DNA of 64,000 bases from UBA6136 sp044350805 (GTDB lineage Bacteria > Pseudomonadota > Gammaproteobacteria > Methylococcales > Methylococcaceae). The first letter of the stretch is position 1. Every line of letters starts with the position of its first letter. Of this stretch, positions 16,641 through 25,352 are shown piece after piece. The notes below the pieces were generated by a model. That model saw only the letters and a list, made by a program, of their open reading frames with translations, was not told the DNA's origin and ran no database searches. Both the position numbers and the translations under genes were made by a program. Where the stretch lies: NCBI GenBank assembly GCA_044350805.1, contig JBILGU010000002.1, positions 133,761 through 197,760 of the forward strand, written 5' to 3'.

Positions 16641-17110
16641 GCCTTGCGGGGATCGGGACGGCTGATCAGGGAATCGAGCAGGAGCATCACGACGCCAACG
16701 GTGATGGCCGAATCTGCGACATTAAAGGCAGGCCAGTGCCAATCGCCATAGAACACATCAAGAAAATCGATGACGTAACCATAAAGGATGCGGTCGATCA
16801 GGTTTCCCAAAGCCCCCCCCAGCACCAGTGACCAGGCGCAGGCCTCAAAGGACCGGGACTTGGGAAGCCTTTGAAGCCAATAGCAAATAAAGCCCGATGC
16901 GCTGATGGCGAGAATGATGAAGAACCACCGCTGCCAGCCGCCGGCCCCCGAGAGGAAGCTGAACGCCGCCCCTTGATTGCGAAGGTAGGTGAGCTGAAAC
17001 ATCGGAACCAGCGGAATGCTCTCCTGGAGCGCCATGGTGGTATCGACGATGCGTTTGGTGGCCTGATCCAGAATCAGAACAATCAATGAAAGCCAAAGCC
17101 AAACTAACAT
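16637..17110 (-). CDS. lspA: lipoprotein signal peptidase II
   Basis: A 157-residue inner-membrane aspartic protease with four helices, which removes signal peptides from prolipoproteins. Signatures: LILDQATKR, LRNQGAAFSFL, GGALGNLIDR, and the catalytic Asp pair expected at D115 (YVIDF) and D133 (NVADSAIT). I used ATG 17110, 4 bp after the ileS stop and preceded by GGGG. A GTG at 17137 would add nine residues and overlap ileS. It is part of the common ribF-ileS-lspA string. Several lipoproteins in this window are its likely substrates. Confidence 0.94.
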   Translation of the reverse strand: MLVWLWLSLIVLILDQATKRIVDTTMALQESIPLVPMFQLTYLRNQGAAFSFLSGAGGWQRWFFIILAISASGFICYWLQRLPKSRSFEACAWSLVLGGALGNLIDRILYGYVIDFLDVFYGDWHWPAFNVADSAITVGVVMLLLDSLISRPDPRKA

Positions 17111-17114
17111 CGGT

Positions 17115-19919
17115 TTACCCCAATACCCGGGTTTCACCGGGCCCTGTCACATTGTCGACACAACGGCCACAGATCTCGGGGTGTTCGGCGTGAGCGCCGA
17201 CATCCTCGCGGTGCTGCCAGCAGCGAATACATTTTGGCGCTTGAGAGGCCTTGGCCTCGATGCGGACTTCACCCTCGGGAAGCGAGGCGTCTTCAAGCAC
17301 CTTCGTATCCGAGTTGATGAAGATAAAGCGAAGGTCCGCTTCAACCGGTTTCAATTGGGCATAGAGCTTGGAATTGACGCTCAGTGCAATTTCGGCATCC
17401 AGGGAGGAGCCAATGGCTTCGGAGCTTCGAAGGCCCTCCAGCGATTTACTGATGCTCTCCCGAATCCGGAGGATCTCCTCCCAGAAAGCGACATCATAGG
17501 GGGTGGTGTCATCCAGGCGATAAAGGCCTTCGTACCAGGTCTCAAGGAACACCGACTCACCGCGGTCTCCCGGAAGGTGGCGCCAAATTTCCTCGGAAGT
17601 AAACGAGAGGATCGGAGCCAGCCAGCGGGTCAGGGCTTCCGCCAGGTGATACATGGCCGTTTGCCCTGAGCGGCGGACGGGACTGTCGACACGCGTGGTG
17701 TACTGACGGTCCTTGGTGACGTCAAGGTAGAAGCTTCCAAGATCCACTGAGCAGAAGTGGTGGACCTTCTGATAGACGTTGTGGAACTGATAGGTTGCGT
17801 AGGCTTCCTGGACTTCGAGCTGAAGGGCATGGGCCCGATCAACGACCCAGCGATCCAGGGGGAGGAGCGCTTCCGGTTTCAATAGATCACGGCGGGGATC
17901 AAAGCCTTCGAGATTGGCCAGAAGGTAACGCGCCGTATTGCGAAGGCGGCGGTAGACATCAGCGGTCCGCTTCAGAATTTCATCCGAAACGTGCATTTCC
18001 TGACGGTAATCGGTCGCGGCGACCCAAAGCCTCAGGACATCGGCGCCAAGGTTCTGCATGACCTTCTGGGGGGCAACGACATTGCCCTTGGATTTGGACA
18101 TCTTCTTGCCCTCGGCATCGACGGTGAAGCCGTGGGTCAGGACCGAGCGATAGGGGGCCTTGCCATGGATGGCAACCGAGGCCAAAAGCGAGGACTGGAA
18201 CCAGCCGCGGTGCTGGTCGGAACCCTCAAGGTAAAGATCGGCAGGGAAACCGAGTTCTTCCCGGCGATCCAGAACGCAGGCGTGGGTGACACCGGAGTCG
18301 AACCATACATCGAGGGTGTCTTTGACCTTGCGGTAGCTTGCTGCCTCATCACCCAGAAGTTCCTTGGGATCGAGATCGAACCAGGCATCAATGCCCCGCT
18401 GTTCGATGCGCTGAGCGACTTTTTCGATCAGAGCGAGACTGTCAGGATGAGGCTCTTGGGTCTCCCGATGGACAAAAAGGGCGATCGGAACCCCCCAGTT
18501 GCGTTGACGAGACACGCACCAGTCAGGCCGGTTACCGACCATACCTTCGATGCGCGCCTGGCCCCAGTCGGGGATCCAGTCGACCTTTTGAATTTCTTCC
18601 AGGGCCTTGGCGCGAAGCCCTTTGTGGTCCATGGCGATAAACCACTGCGGGGTGGCTCTGAAAATGACCGGCGTCTTGTGGCGCCAGCAATGGGGATAGC
18701 TGTGCTCAATCCGGGCCTCATGGACGAGGGTCCCGTGCTGCCTTAAAACCTCGATCACATGCGGATTGGCGCTCATGACATGTTCGCCGGCAAAAAGCGC
18801 GGTTGAGGGCAGGAACTTGCCGTCATCACCCACCGGGTTTTCAACCGGCAGGTGGTAGCGCTGACCGACCACATAGTCTTCCTGGCCGTGACCGGGGGCA
18901 GTATGGACGGCGCCGGTGCCGGCATCGAGTGTCACGTGATCGCCGACAATCAGGGGCACCTCGCGGGCATAGAAGGGGTGCTGAAGTGAGAGGCCTTCAA
19001 GCGCAGACCCTGTGGTGCGAGCTACCGTTCGGGCATCGAGGATATTCCAGCGCTTGAGGGCATCCTCCAGCAGGGCCTCGGCCACAATCAGGTGTTCATT
19101 TAGCTCGGGACACTCGACAACGACATAGTCGACATCAGGACCCAGGCACACGGCCTGATTGGCCGGCAGCGTCCAGGGGGTGGTGGTCCAGATGACGACC
19201 GAGACCGGTCCTTTTCCGGGGCCGGCGCCGACCTGCTGAGTTCGGGCCCAGAGGGTTTCCTCGCTCAGGACCTTGAAGCGGACGTCGATGGTCGGGGAGG
19301 TCTTGTTCTCGTATTCGACTTCGGCCTCAGCGAGGGCTGAACCGCAATCGGTACACCAGTGAACGGGCTTTGCGCCTTTGACCAGATGGCCATTGGCATG
19401 AATCCGGCCCAAAGCGCGGACGATATCGGCCTCGAACTGAAAGTCCATGGTGAGGTAGGGATTTTCAAAATCCCCAAAGACCCCGAGGCGAATGAATTCC
19501 TGACGCTGGGTGTCGACCTGTTTTTTTGCATACTCCCGGCAGGCGGTCCTGAAGGCATCGGGTTCGACCTTGACGCCGGCTTTCCCCACCTTTTTCTCGA
19601 CCATGAGTTCGATGGGAAGACCATGACAGTCCCAGCCGGGGACATAAGGGGCATTGAAGCCCTCGAAGCCCTTGCCCTTGACGATAATGTCTTTCAGGAT
19701 TTTGTTGACCGCATGGCCGATGTGAATCTCGCCATTGGCGTAGGGCGGGCCATCGTGCAGCACGAAGGAGGGTCGATCCTTTCGGGTCTCCCGAAGCTTC
19801 TGGTAGATGCGAAGTTCGTTCCAGCGAGCAAGTTGCTCGGGTTCCCGCTGCGGCAGATTGCCTTTCATCGGGAAATCGGTCGCAGGAAGGTTCAGCGTGG
19901 CTTTGTAATCAACGGTCAT
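17115..19919 (-). CDS. ileS: isoleucyl-tRNA synthetase
   Basis: A 934-residue class I synthetase, the usual bacterial size. It has HIGH at H66-H69 (NGEIHIGHAVNK), the editing (CP1) domain with TTTPWTLPANQA and GTGAVHTAPGHG, and KMSKS at about 606-610 (GKKMSKSKGN). A C-terminal zinc site has CIRCW and CGRC. It charges tRNA-Ile and edits Val. The ATG overlaps the ribF stop by 4 bp. Confidence 0.98.
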   Translation of the reverse strand: MTVDYKATLNLPATDFPMKGNLPQREPEQLARWNELRIYQKLRETRKDRPSFVLHDGPPYANGEIHIGHAVNKILKDIIVKGKGFEGFNAPYVPGWDCHGLPIELMVEKKVGKAGVKVEPDAFRTACREYAKKQVDTQRQEFIRLGVFGDFENPYLTMDFQFEADIVRALGRIHANGHLVKGAKPVHWCTDCGSALAEAEVEYENKTSPTIDVRFKVLSEETLWARTQQVGAGPGKGPVSVVIWTTTPWTLPANQAVCLGPDVDYVVVECPELNEHLIVAEALLEDALKRWNILDARTVARTTGSALEGLSLQHPFYAREVPLIVGDHVTLDAGTGAVHTAPGHGQEDYVVGQRYHLPVENPVGDDGKFLPSTALFAGEHVMSANPHVIEVLRQHGTLVHEARIEHSYPHCWRHKTPVIFRATPQWFIAMDHKGLRAKALEEIQKVDWIPDWGQARIEGMVGNRPDWCVSRQRNWGVPIALFVHRETQEPHPDSLALIEKVAQRIEQRGIDAWFDLDPKELLGDEAASYRKVKDTLDVWFDSGVTHACVLDRREELGFPADLYLEGSDQHRGWFQSSLLASVAIHGKAPYRSVLTHGFTVDAEGKKMSKSKGNVVAPQKVMQNLGADVLRLWVAATDYRQEMHVSDEILKRTADVYRRLRNTARYLLANLEGFDPRRDLLKPEALLPLDRWVVDRAHALQLEVQEAYATYQFHNVYQKVHHFCSVDLGSFYLDVTKDRQYTTRVDSPVRRSGQTAMYHLAEALTRWLAPILSFTSEEIWRHLPGDRGESVFLETWYEGLYRLDDTTPYDVAFWEEILRIRESISKSLEGLRSSEAIGSSLDAEIALSVNSKLYAQLKPVEADLRFIFINSDTKVLEDASLPEGEVRIEAKASQAPKCIRCWQHREDVGAHAEHPEICGRCVDNVTGPGETRVLG

Positions 19920-20869
19920 GGTGTCGCTCGGGGTGCGGACGGCCCGTTAAAAAAGTCGCGGGCGGCCTGGATGTCCATTTCGATCTGGGCCTTGAGTTCG
20001 GCAATGCCATCGAATCGCCGTTCATCGCGAAGTCGTGCATGGAATTCCACTTCGACCCGGCGGCCATAAAGATCGCCGCTGTAGTCGAGGAGGTGGGTTT
20101 CCAGCAGCATGGTCGGATCGCCTGTCACGGTAGGACGGCTTCCGACATTGGCTACGCCGGGAATCGGAGTCGGGCCCAAACCGCGCATTGTAACGGCAAA
20201 CACGCCTTTAACTGGAGTGTTTTTGCGCTGCATCAAGAGGTTGGCGGTCGGGAAACCCAGCGTGCGCCCTCTTTTTTGACCGTGGATGATGCGGCCACAG
20301 ACTTCGTAGGGCTTGCCGAGAAGTGCTCGGGCCCGATCGAGGTCTCCCTGCAAAAGAGCCTCCCGGATCAGCGTGCTGCTGATCCGCTCCCCCCCGGCGA
20401 GAACCGTCCGGGTGTCGGCCACCTCAAATCCTCTTTCCTGGCCGGTTTTGACCAGAAGCGGGTAGTCGCCGGCGCGCTTTTTGCCAAAGCGAAAGTCATC
20501 CCCAATCACCAGGAAACGCACCTTGAGGCTTTGAATCAAAATCTCTTCGATGAAGGCTTCAGGCGTCATTTCGGAGAGCGCGCGGTTGAAGCGAAGAATC
20601 AGGACGTGATCGACCGGAAGCTCTGAGAGTCGATCAATCTTGTCTCGAAGCCGCATCAGCCGGGGAGGCGCCTGATCAGGGGTAAAAAATTCCCGAGGCT
20701 GAGGTTCAAACAGCACCACGCAGACCGGAAGCCCGAGCCTTTGGCCCTCGCTCGCGAGGCGTTCGATCACCTTTCGGTGCCCAAGGTGCACCCCATCGAA
20801 GTTGCCAATGGTTGCAACGCAGCCCGCGGTCGGGAGTTCTGGAGAGTGAAGGCCGAGCGCAAGTTGCAT
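19916..20869 (-). CDS. ribF: bifunctional riboflavin kinase / FAD synthetase
   Basis: A 317-residue RibF that phosphorylates riboflavin to FMN and adenylates it to FAD. The N-terminal nucleotidyltransferase domain has IGNFDGVHLGHRKV and the late SSTLIREALLQGD. The C-terminal kinase domain has GRTLGFPTANL and the GVANVGSRPT segment. It is 3 bp from murJ and overlaps ileS (ATGA), so it belongs to one minus-strand unit. Confidence 0.96.
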   Translation of the reverse strand: MQLALGLHSPELPTAGCVATIGNFDGVHLGHRKVIERLASEGQRLGLPVCVVLFEPQPREFFTPDQAPPRLMRLRDKIDRLSELPVDHVLILRFNRALSEMTPEAFIEEILIQSLKVRFLVIGDDFRFGKKRAGDYPLLVKTGQERGFEVADTRTVLAGGERISSTLIREALLQGDLDRARALLGKPYEVCGRIIHGQKRGRTLGFPTANLLMQRKNTPVKGVFAVTMRGLGPTPIPGVANVGSRPTVTGDPTMLLETHLLDYSGDLYGRRVEVEFHARLRDERRFDGIAELKAQIEMDIQAARDFFNGPSAPRATP

Positions 20870-20872
20870 GGG

Positions 20873-22429
20873 TCAGCCCTGCCCAGGCTCAAGGAGATGG
20901 CGGGGGCGAACACCCAACGCCAGAAGGGAAAGCCCGTAAATCAGCAGGCCGCCGCCAATCAGGCCGGCCAGAGCAACGATCCGTTCCATCGTGGCAAGGG
21001 TCTCGAAGGGCAAGGCGTTGGCGATGAGCAGAAGAAAAGTCCCAAGGACCAGATTCCCGATCAGAAGGCGGATCACGAAAAGGCCGCCATCGGGCCCGGG
21101 CCGGTAAAGGCCCCGAGATCTGAGGATGCCAAAAAGAACGAGGGCATTAAAGAGGGCTGCCAGCGACGCTGCAAGCGCAAGGCCCGCGTGCCCGAAGCCC
21201 GGGGGGGCCAGCCAGAACGTTGAGATCACGCTGACCAGAAGATTGACGCCGACCGCATAGACCCCGATTCGAGCCGGGGTTTTGAGATCCTCGCGTGCAC
21301 TAAACCCTGGAACCAGGACCTTGATGGCAAGAAATCCGGGAAGGCCACTGCCATAGGCAATCAGGCTTCGGGCAGCCATCCGGGCGTCCTCAGGGTTGAA
21401 ATGATCGTGCTGAAAAAGGGTATACATCAAGGGTTCTGCGAGGCAGACAAGGCCCAAGGTCGCAGGGAGGCCGATCAATAGGAGGGTCCGAAGGCCCCAG
21501 TCCAGGGTCCGTGAAAATTCCTTTTCATCGCCTTTGGCGCAGCTTCCCGAAAGATGCGGCAGGATCACGGTGCCCACGGCAACGCCCAGAAGACCCAACG
21601 GGAATTCTAGCAAACGGTCCGAGTAGTAGAGCCAGGAAATGCTGCCACTCGTGAGGAGAGAGGCCAACAGGGTATTGATGAGCAGGTTCACCTGCGTCAC
21701 CGAGGCGCCGAGAAGCGCCGGCGACATGAGGTCCAGGACCCTTCGGACATCCGGATGGCGGAGCGCAAGCTTTGGATGTGGAAGAAGACCCCGGCGCCAG
21801 AGGGGAGGGATCTGAATTGCGAGCTGGAGGGTGCCTCCGAGCAAAACGCCAACGGCCAGCGCCGTGATCGGCTGATCAAAGTGGGGCGCCAGCGCAAGGC
21901 TTGCAAAAATCATCGCCAGATTCAAAAGGACCGGGGTGACGGCCGGGGTCAGAAAGTGGCCGTAGGTATTGAGAATACCCCCTGAAAGCGCGGTCAGGGC
22001 AATCAGGATCAGATAGGGAAAGGTGATGCGAAGGAGATCCGCCGCAAGCTTGGATTGATTCTGTACCTCGTTAAATCCGGGCGCAAAGATCTGAATCAGT
22101 AGAGGGCTTAAGAGCACTCCGGCCAGGGTCAGAAGGACCAGAAGAAGGGTAAAGCTTCCGGTGACCCGGTCGATGACGGCCTTGACCCGTGCATCCCCTC
22201 CTTCTTCCCGCGCTGCGGCGAGGACCGGCACAAAGGCCTGCGAAAAGGCGCCTTCGGCAAAAAGCCGGCGAAGGAAATTCGGGATCTTGAAGGCGACAAA
22301 AAAGGCATCAGTACTCGCGCTGGCCCCAAACACCTGAGCAATGACCAGATCCCGAACAAAACCGAGGATTCTCGAGCTCAAGGTCAGGCCGCTGACCAGG
22401 CCCGAGGATTTCAGGAGCGTTTGGCTCAT
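20873..22429 (-). CDS. murJ: lipid II flippase MurJ
   Basis: A 518-residue inner-membrane protein with about 14 hydrophobic helices, which moves lipid II across the membrane for peptidoglycan synthesis. The start is typical: SGLVSGLTLSSRILGFVRDLVIAQVFGAS, then TDAFFVAFKIPNFLRRLFAEGAFSQAFVP. Positions for the conserved cavity arginines lie in these segments. It is the first gene of the murJ-ribF-ileS-lspA-ampD run. Confidence 0.96.
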   Translation of the reverse strand: MSQTLLKSSGLVSGLTLSSRILGFVRDLVIAQVFGASASTDAFFVAFKIPNFLRRLFAEGAFSQAFVPVLAAAREEGGDARVKAVIDRVTGSFTLLLVLLTLAGVLLSPLLIQIFAPGFNEVQNQSKLAADLLRITFPYLILIALTALSGGILNTYGHFLTPAVTPVLLNLAMIFASLALAPHFDQPITALAVGVLLGGTLQLAIQIPPLWRRGLLPHPKLALRHPDVRRVLDLMSPALLGASVTQVNLLINTLLASLLTSGSISWLYYSDRLLEFPLGLLGVAVGTVILPHLSGSCAKGDEKEFSRTLDWGLRTLLLIGLPATLGLVCLAEPLMYTLFQHDHFNPEDARMAARSLIAYGSGLPGFLAIKVLVPGFSAREDLKTPARIGVYAVGVNLLVSVISTFWLAPPGFGHAGLALAASLAALFNALVLFGILRSRGLYRPGPDGGLFVIRLLIGNLVLGTFLLLIANALPFETLATMERIVALAGLIGGGLLIYGLSLLALGVRPRHLLEPGQG

Positions 22430-22452
22430 AAAGAAAAGCGAACCCCTTTGGC

Positions 22453-23085
22453 CTAGAGGGTTTCAGGTGACCGAAGCCAAGCCTCCTGCGGCGGGACGGC
22501 CGTTTCGAGGAGTCTTTGGATCAGACGGTCAGGATCGGTGTCATCGATGACCAGCGCCCGGTTGATGGGGCGAATGAAGCCCTCTTCGAGGCTGTGGTCA
22601 ATGAGATGGATCAGGGGGTCAAAATAGCCTTCGGTATTGAGGATCCCGATCGGCTTCCGATGAAATCCCAGCTGGGCCCAGGTCAGGATCTCAAAAAGCT
22701 CTTCAAATGTCCCATAGCCCCCGGGAAGCGCAATGAAGCCATCGGCCAATTCAGCCATCCGGGCTTTTCGGGTGTGCATGGAGTCGACGATTTCAAGGCG
22801 CGTGGCGCCAAGGTCCTCGATCCGGGTTCCTGAGACCTCCCGGCCCATCAGCGCTTCAGGGATCACCCCGATGACTTCACCCCCCGCTTCAAGGGCTGCG
22901 CTTGCAAGCCGCCCCATCAGGCCGACATTGCCGCCGCCATAGACCAGGCCCAGCCCTTGAAGGGCAAGCTTTCGGCCGAGGGTTTCTGCAGCCTGCGTGT
23001 ATTGCGGGCGGCGGCCGTGACTTGCGCCCAGGAAAACGCAGAAGCGATGCAGGGGGGCGGGCGTTGAAGCGGCAGCAGGGGGCAT
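22453..23085 (-). CDS. LOG-family protein (cytokinin riboside monophosphate phosphoribohydrolase-like)
   Basis: A 210-residue Rossmann protein of the TIGR00730/LOG family, whose members cleave nucleoside 5'-monophosphates to base and ribose phosphate. Signatures are GLVYGGGNVGLMG, SMHTRKARM and PGGYGTFEELFE (Arg and Glu positions used in catalysis). I chose ATG 23085; the frame also opens at a TTG at 23109. Some members act as LdcB-unrelated PpnN-like nucleotidases, so the in vivo substrate is uncertain. Confidence 0.85.
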   Translation of the reverse strand: MPPAAASTPAPLHRFCVFLGASHGRRPQYTQAAETLGRKLALQGLGLVYGGGNVGLMGRLASAALEAGGEVIGVIPEALMGREVSGTRIEDLGATRLEIVDSMHTRKARMAELADGFIALPGGYGTFEELFEILTWAQLGFHRKPIGILNTEGYFDPLIHLIDHSLEEGFIRPINRALVIDDTDPDRLIQRLLETAVPPQEAWLRSPETL

Positions 23086-23170
23086 GATGCGATGCGTGAA
23101 ATGTCTCAAGGTCAGGGTGCCGCGAGGATACCATGGCCAGGCTTTGGCGCTTGTTCCGGGACCGCTCAGA

Positions 23171-23195
23171 ATAATTGACTATTTTGATCGGATAT
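23171..23195 (+). promoter_or_regulatory. type 1 IscR-binding site at the isc promoter
   Basis: These 25 bp match the E. coli type 1 IscR consensus (ATA-SYY-GACT-RWWWY-AGTC-RRSTAT) at 21 of 25 positions as I count them, including ATA, TTGACT, TTT, TC-GG and TAT. The TTGACT also reads as a -35 element. The site lies about 50 bp before iscR, the place for autorepression by [2Fe-2S]-IscR. Confidence 0.75.
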
Positions 23196-23243
23196 GTGAC
23201 TCTCGGCTCAAAAGACCCCGTATTCCTTAAGGAGAATCCGACC

Positions 23244-23729
23244 GTGCGCTTAACCACCAAGGGCCGCTACGCCGTCACTGCCATGCTGGACCTGGCGTTT
23301 CACAGCGAAAAAAAGCCTGTCACCCTGACGGACATTGCCAAGCGGCAGGAAATCTCCCTCTCTTATCTGGAACAGCTTTTTGCGCGCCTTCGCCGATCCG
23401 GGATGGTCGAGGGGGTCCGGGGACCGGGGGGTGGCTATCAACTTAGCCGCAGGGCCGAATCCATCAGCATTGCGGAAATCATCTCGGCGGTGGATGAAAC
23501 CATCGATTCCACCCGCTGCGGCGGTCAGGCGAATTGTCAGAACTCCCAGCCTTGCCTGACGCATGACCTTTGGATGGGGCTCAGCGACCAGATTCGTCAG
23601 TACCTGGATTCCATCACGCTGCATGATGTTCTGACGCGCACGTCCGTCCGGGAAGTGGCTGAGCGTCAGGATCATCACGTCCTCGGCGCCGCCCTTGAGA
23701 TCCCCCTCCAGCGGGGTGTGCGACTCTAA
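23244..23729 (+). CDS. iscR: Fe-S cluster-sensing transcription regulator IscR
   Basis: A 161-residue Rrf2-family regulator. The winged helix-turn-helix occupies residues 1-80 (MRLTTKGRYAVTAMLDLA at the start, SYLEQLFARLRRSGMV as recognition region). The [2Fe-2S] ligands are C92, C98, C104 and H107, the same numbering as E. coli IscR. The GTG at 23244 is preceded by AAGGAG and gives the canonical N terminus. The C-terminal tail after residue 140 is short. It is followed by iscS and iscA and should repress them when iron-sulfur supply is adequate. Confidence 0.95.
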   Translation: MRLTTKGRYAVTAMLDLAFHSEKKPVTLTDIAKRQEISLSYLEQLFARLRRSGMVEGVRGPGGGYQLSRRAESISIAEIISAVDETIDSTRCGGQANCQNSQPCLTHDLWMGLSDQIRQYLDSITLHDVLTRTSVREVAERQDHHVLGAALEIPLQRGVRL

Positions 23730-23743
23730 GGAGCGTCGGCGGA

Positions 23744-24877
23744 ATGGTCTATCTGGATCACAACGCCACAACGCCGCTGGATCCCCGGGTCCTTGAGGCC
23801 ATGCTGCCCTATCTGGGCCGTTTTTATGGCAATCCCTCGGCGCTGCATCGGCTCGGACGTCTGAGTCGTGGGGCGATCGACCGGGCCCGTGAGCAGGTCG
23901 GCGCGCTTGTGGCTGTCAGGCCCGAACAAGTGATTTTTACCTCCGGCGGGACAGAAGCCTCCAATATTGCGCTGTGGGGCCTTTCCCAAGCGTTTTCCAC
24001 GGCCCGCCTGCTCACGGGTCAGACCGAGCACCCTTGTGTGGCCGAACCCCTGGAGGCCCTGGCCAGGGCTCGGGGATGGACGCTGGATTATTTGCCCATC
24101 ACTCCGGGGGGGCAGCATGGGCTGCCTTCGGATGAGATCTTTTCGAAAGGTCCTGTGATCGCGGCCCTGATGCTGGCCAACAATGAGACGGGAGTCATTG
24201 AGCATCCGCAGGCTTTGGGCGAGCGACTTCGGGCACAGGGTGGGCTCTTGCATGTCGATGGGGTGCAGGCTGCCGGCAAGATCCCTTTGGACTTTGCGGG
24301 GACCGGTGCCCATAGCTTGACGCTTTCGGCGCACAAGATTCGGGGGCCCAAGGGGGTCGGGGCCTTGATTCTGGATCCCGAGGTCCGCATCTCCCCTATG
24401 ACGTGGGGGGGAGGCCAGGAGCGCGGGCTTCGTCCCGGGACCGAAAATGTGGCCGGGATTGTGGGGTTCGGGGTCGCTGCGGAGTTGGCTAAACATGAGC
24501 TTGAAGTGCGAGCCGCGCATCTTCTGTCTCTCAGGTATCAACTGGAGCGGGGGCTTTCTGAGCTTTCGGGTGTGACTTTTCATGCCGCCGAAAGCCCAAG
24601 GCTTCCCAACACGATTCAGTTTTCGTTTGAGGGTTGGGATGGCGAGGCTCTGGTGATGGCCCTGGACCGTGAGGGGTTTCAGCTCTCCTCGGGTTCGGCG
24701 TGTGCCAGTGGCGGCAACGAACCCAGCCCGGTCCTCATGGCCATGGGGGTGCCGGCGGATCTTGCCCGGGGAGCCATTCGGGTGAGTCTTGGGGTCGAGA
24801 ACCAGGCCCCGGAAATCGATTCTTTTCTTAAGGCCCTCAAGGGTCTCAGTCGCGCCTCAGATCAGGGGCAGGAGTAA
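23744..24877 (+). CDS. iscS: cysteine desulfurase (IscS/NifS class)
   Basis: A 377-residue PLP enzyme that takes sulfur from cysteine for Fe-S clusters and tRNA thiolation. The start VYLDHNATTPLDP is typical. The PLP Lys is K198 (SAHKIRGPKG) and the persulfide Cys is C320 in SSGSACASGGNEPSP. That loop differs from the SACTSASLEPS of standard IscS. At 377 residues it is shorter than E. coli IscS (404) and lacks its C-terminal IscU-binding tail. It is 14 bp from iscR. Functionally it could be closer to NifS-type enzymes. Confidence 0.9.
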   Translation: MVYLDHNATTPLDPRVLEAMLPYLGRFYGNPSALHRLGRLSRGAIDRAREQVGALVAVRPEQVIFTSGGTEASNIALWGLSQAFSTARLLTGQTEHPCVAEPLEALARARGWTLDYLPITPGGQHGLPSDEIFSKGPVIAALMLANNETGVIEHPQALGERLRAQGGLLHVDGVQAAGKIPLDFAGTGAHSLTLSAHKIRGPKGVGALILDPEVRISPMTWGGGQERGLRPGTENVAGIVGFGVAAELAKHELEVRAAHLLSLRYQLERGLSELSGVTFHAAESPRLPNTIQFSFEGWDGEALVMALDREGFQLSSGSACASGGNEPSPVLMAMGVPADLARGAIRVSLGVENQAPEIDSFLKALKGLSRASDQGQE

Positions 24878-24880
24878 ACA

Positions 24881-25204
24881 ATGACCATTCATTTGACGGA
24901 TACGGCAGCCCAGCAGATCAGTCGCCAGCTGGAAAAAAGAGGCAAGGGCCTCGGCCTGCGTCTTGGGGTCAAGAAGTCCGGATGCACAGGCTATGCGTAT
25001 GTCATCGACTTTCAGGATGCCGATCCTTCGGACGAGACGGTCTTTGAAGATCGCGGTGTTCGAATTTATGTGCCTACCGATTCGGTGGATTTCCTTTCGG
25101 GAACGACGGTCGATTTTCGGCGCGAGGGTATCAGCGAGGCGTTCCGCTTTGATAATCCCAACGTCAAGGCCGAGTGTGGTTGCGGCGAGAGTTTTGCGGT
25201 CTAG
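24881..25204 (+). CDS. iscA: A-type Fe-S cluster carrier IscA
   Basis: A 107-residue A-type carrier with the three conserved cysteines C35 (KKSGCTGY), C99 and C101 (AECGCGESF), which bind iron or a cluster for delivery to target proteins. It starts 3 bp after iscS. In the usual isc operon iscU lies between iscS and iscA and hscB-hscA-fdx follow; none is here. ErpA is an alternative name, but the context favours IscA. Confidence 0.93.
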   Translation: MTIHLTDTAAQQISRQLEKRGKGLGLRLGVKKSGCTGYAYVIDFQDADPSDETVFEDRGVRIYVPTDSVDFLSGTTVDFRREGISEAFRFDNPNVKAECGCGESFAV

Positions 25205-25266
25205 CCCCCTTTAGATTGGCAGGATAGGGCAAGAGCCTCACGACGAATGAGCCCATAAGATGCCCC

Positions 25267-25294
25267 TTTACGATGGGTTACCGTGTGCTATACC
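25267..25294 (+). promoter_or_regulatory. possible promoter of the collagen-like gene
   Basis: TTTACG (25267-25272) and TATACC (25289-25294) with 16-bp spacing lie about 60 bp before the ATG at 25353. Sequence match is moderate; no experimental support. Confidence 0.3.
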
Positions 25295-25352
25295 TTTGGC
25301 AGGACTCTTGAAGGGTCCAAATTTTTAAAAAATGTTTCTCCGCGGGGGGTTT

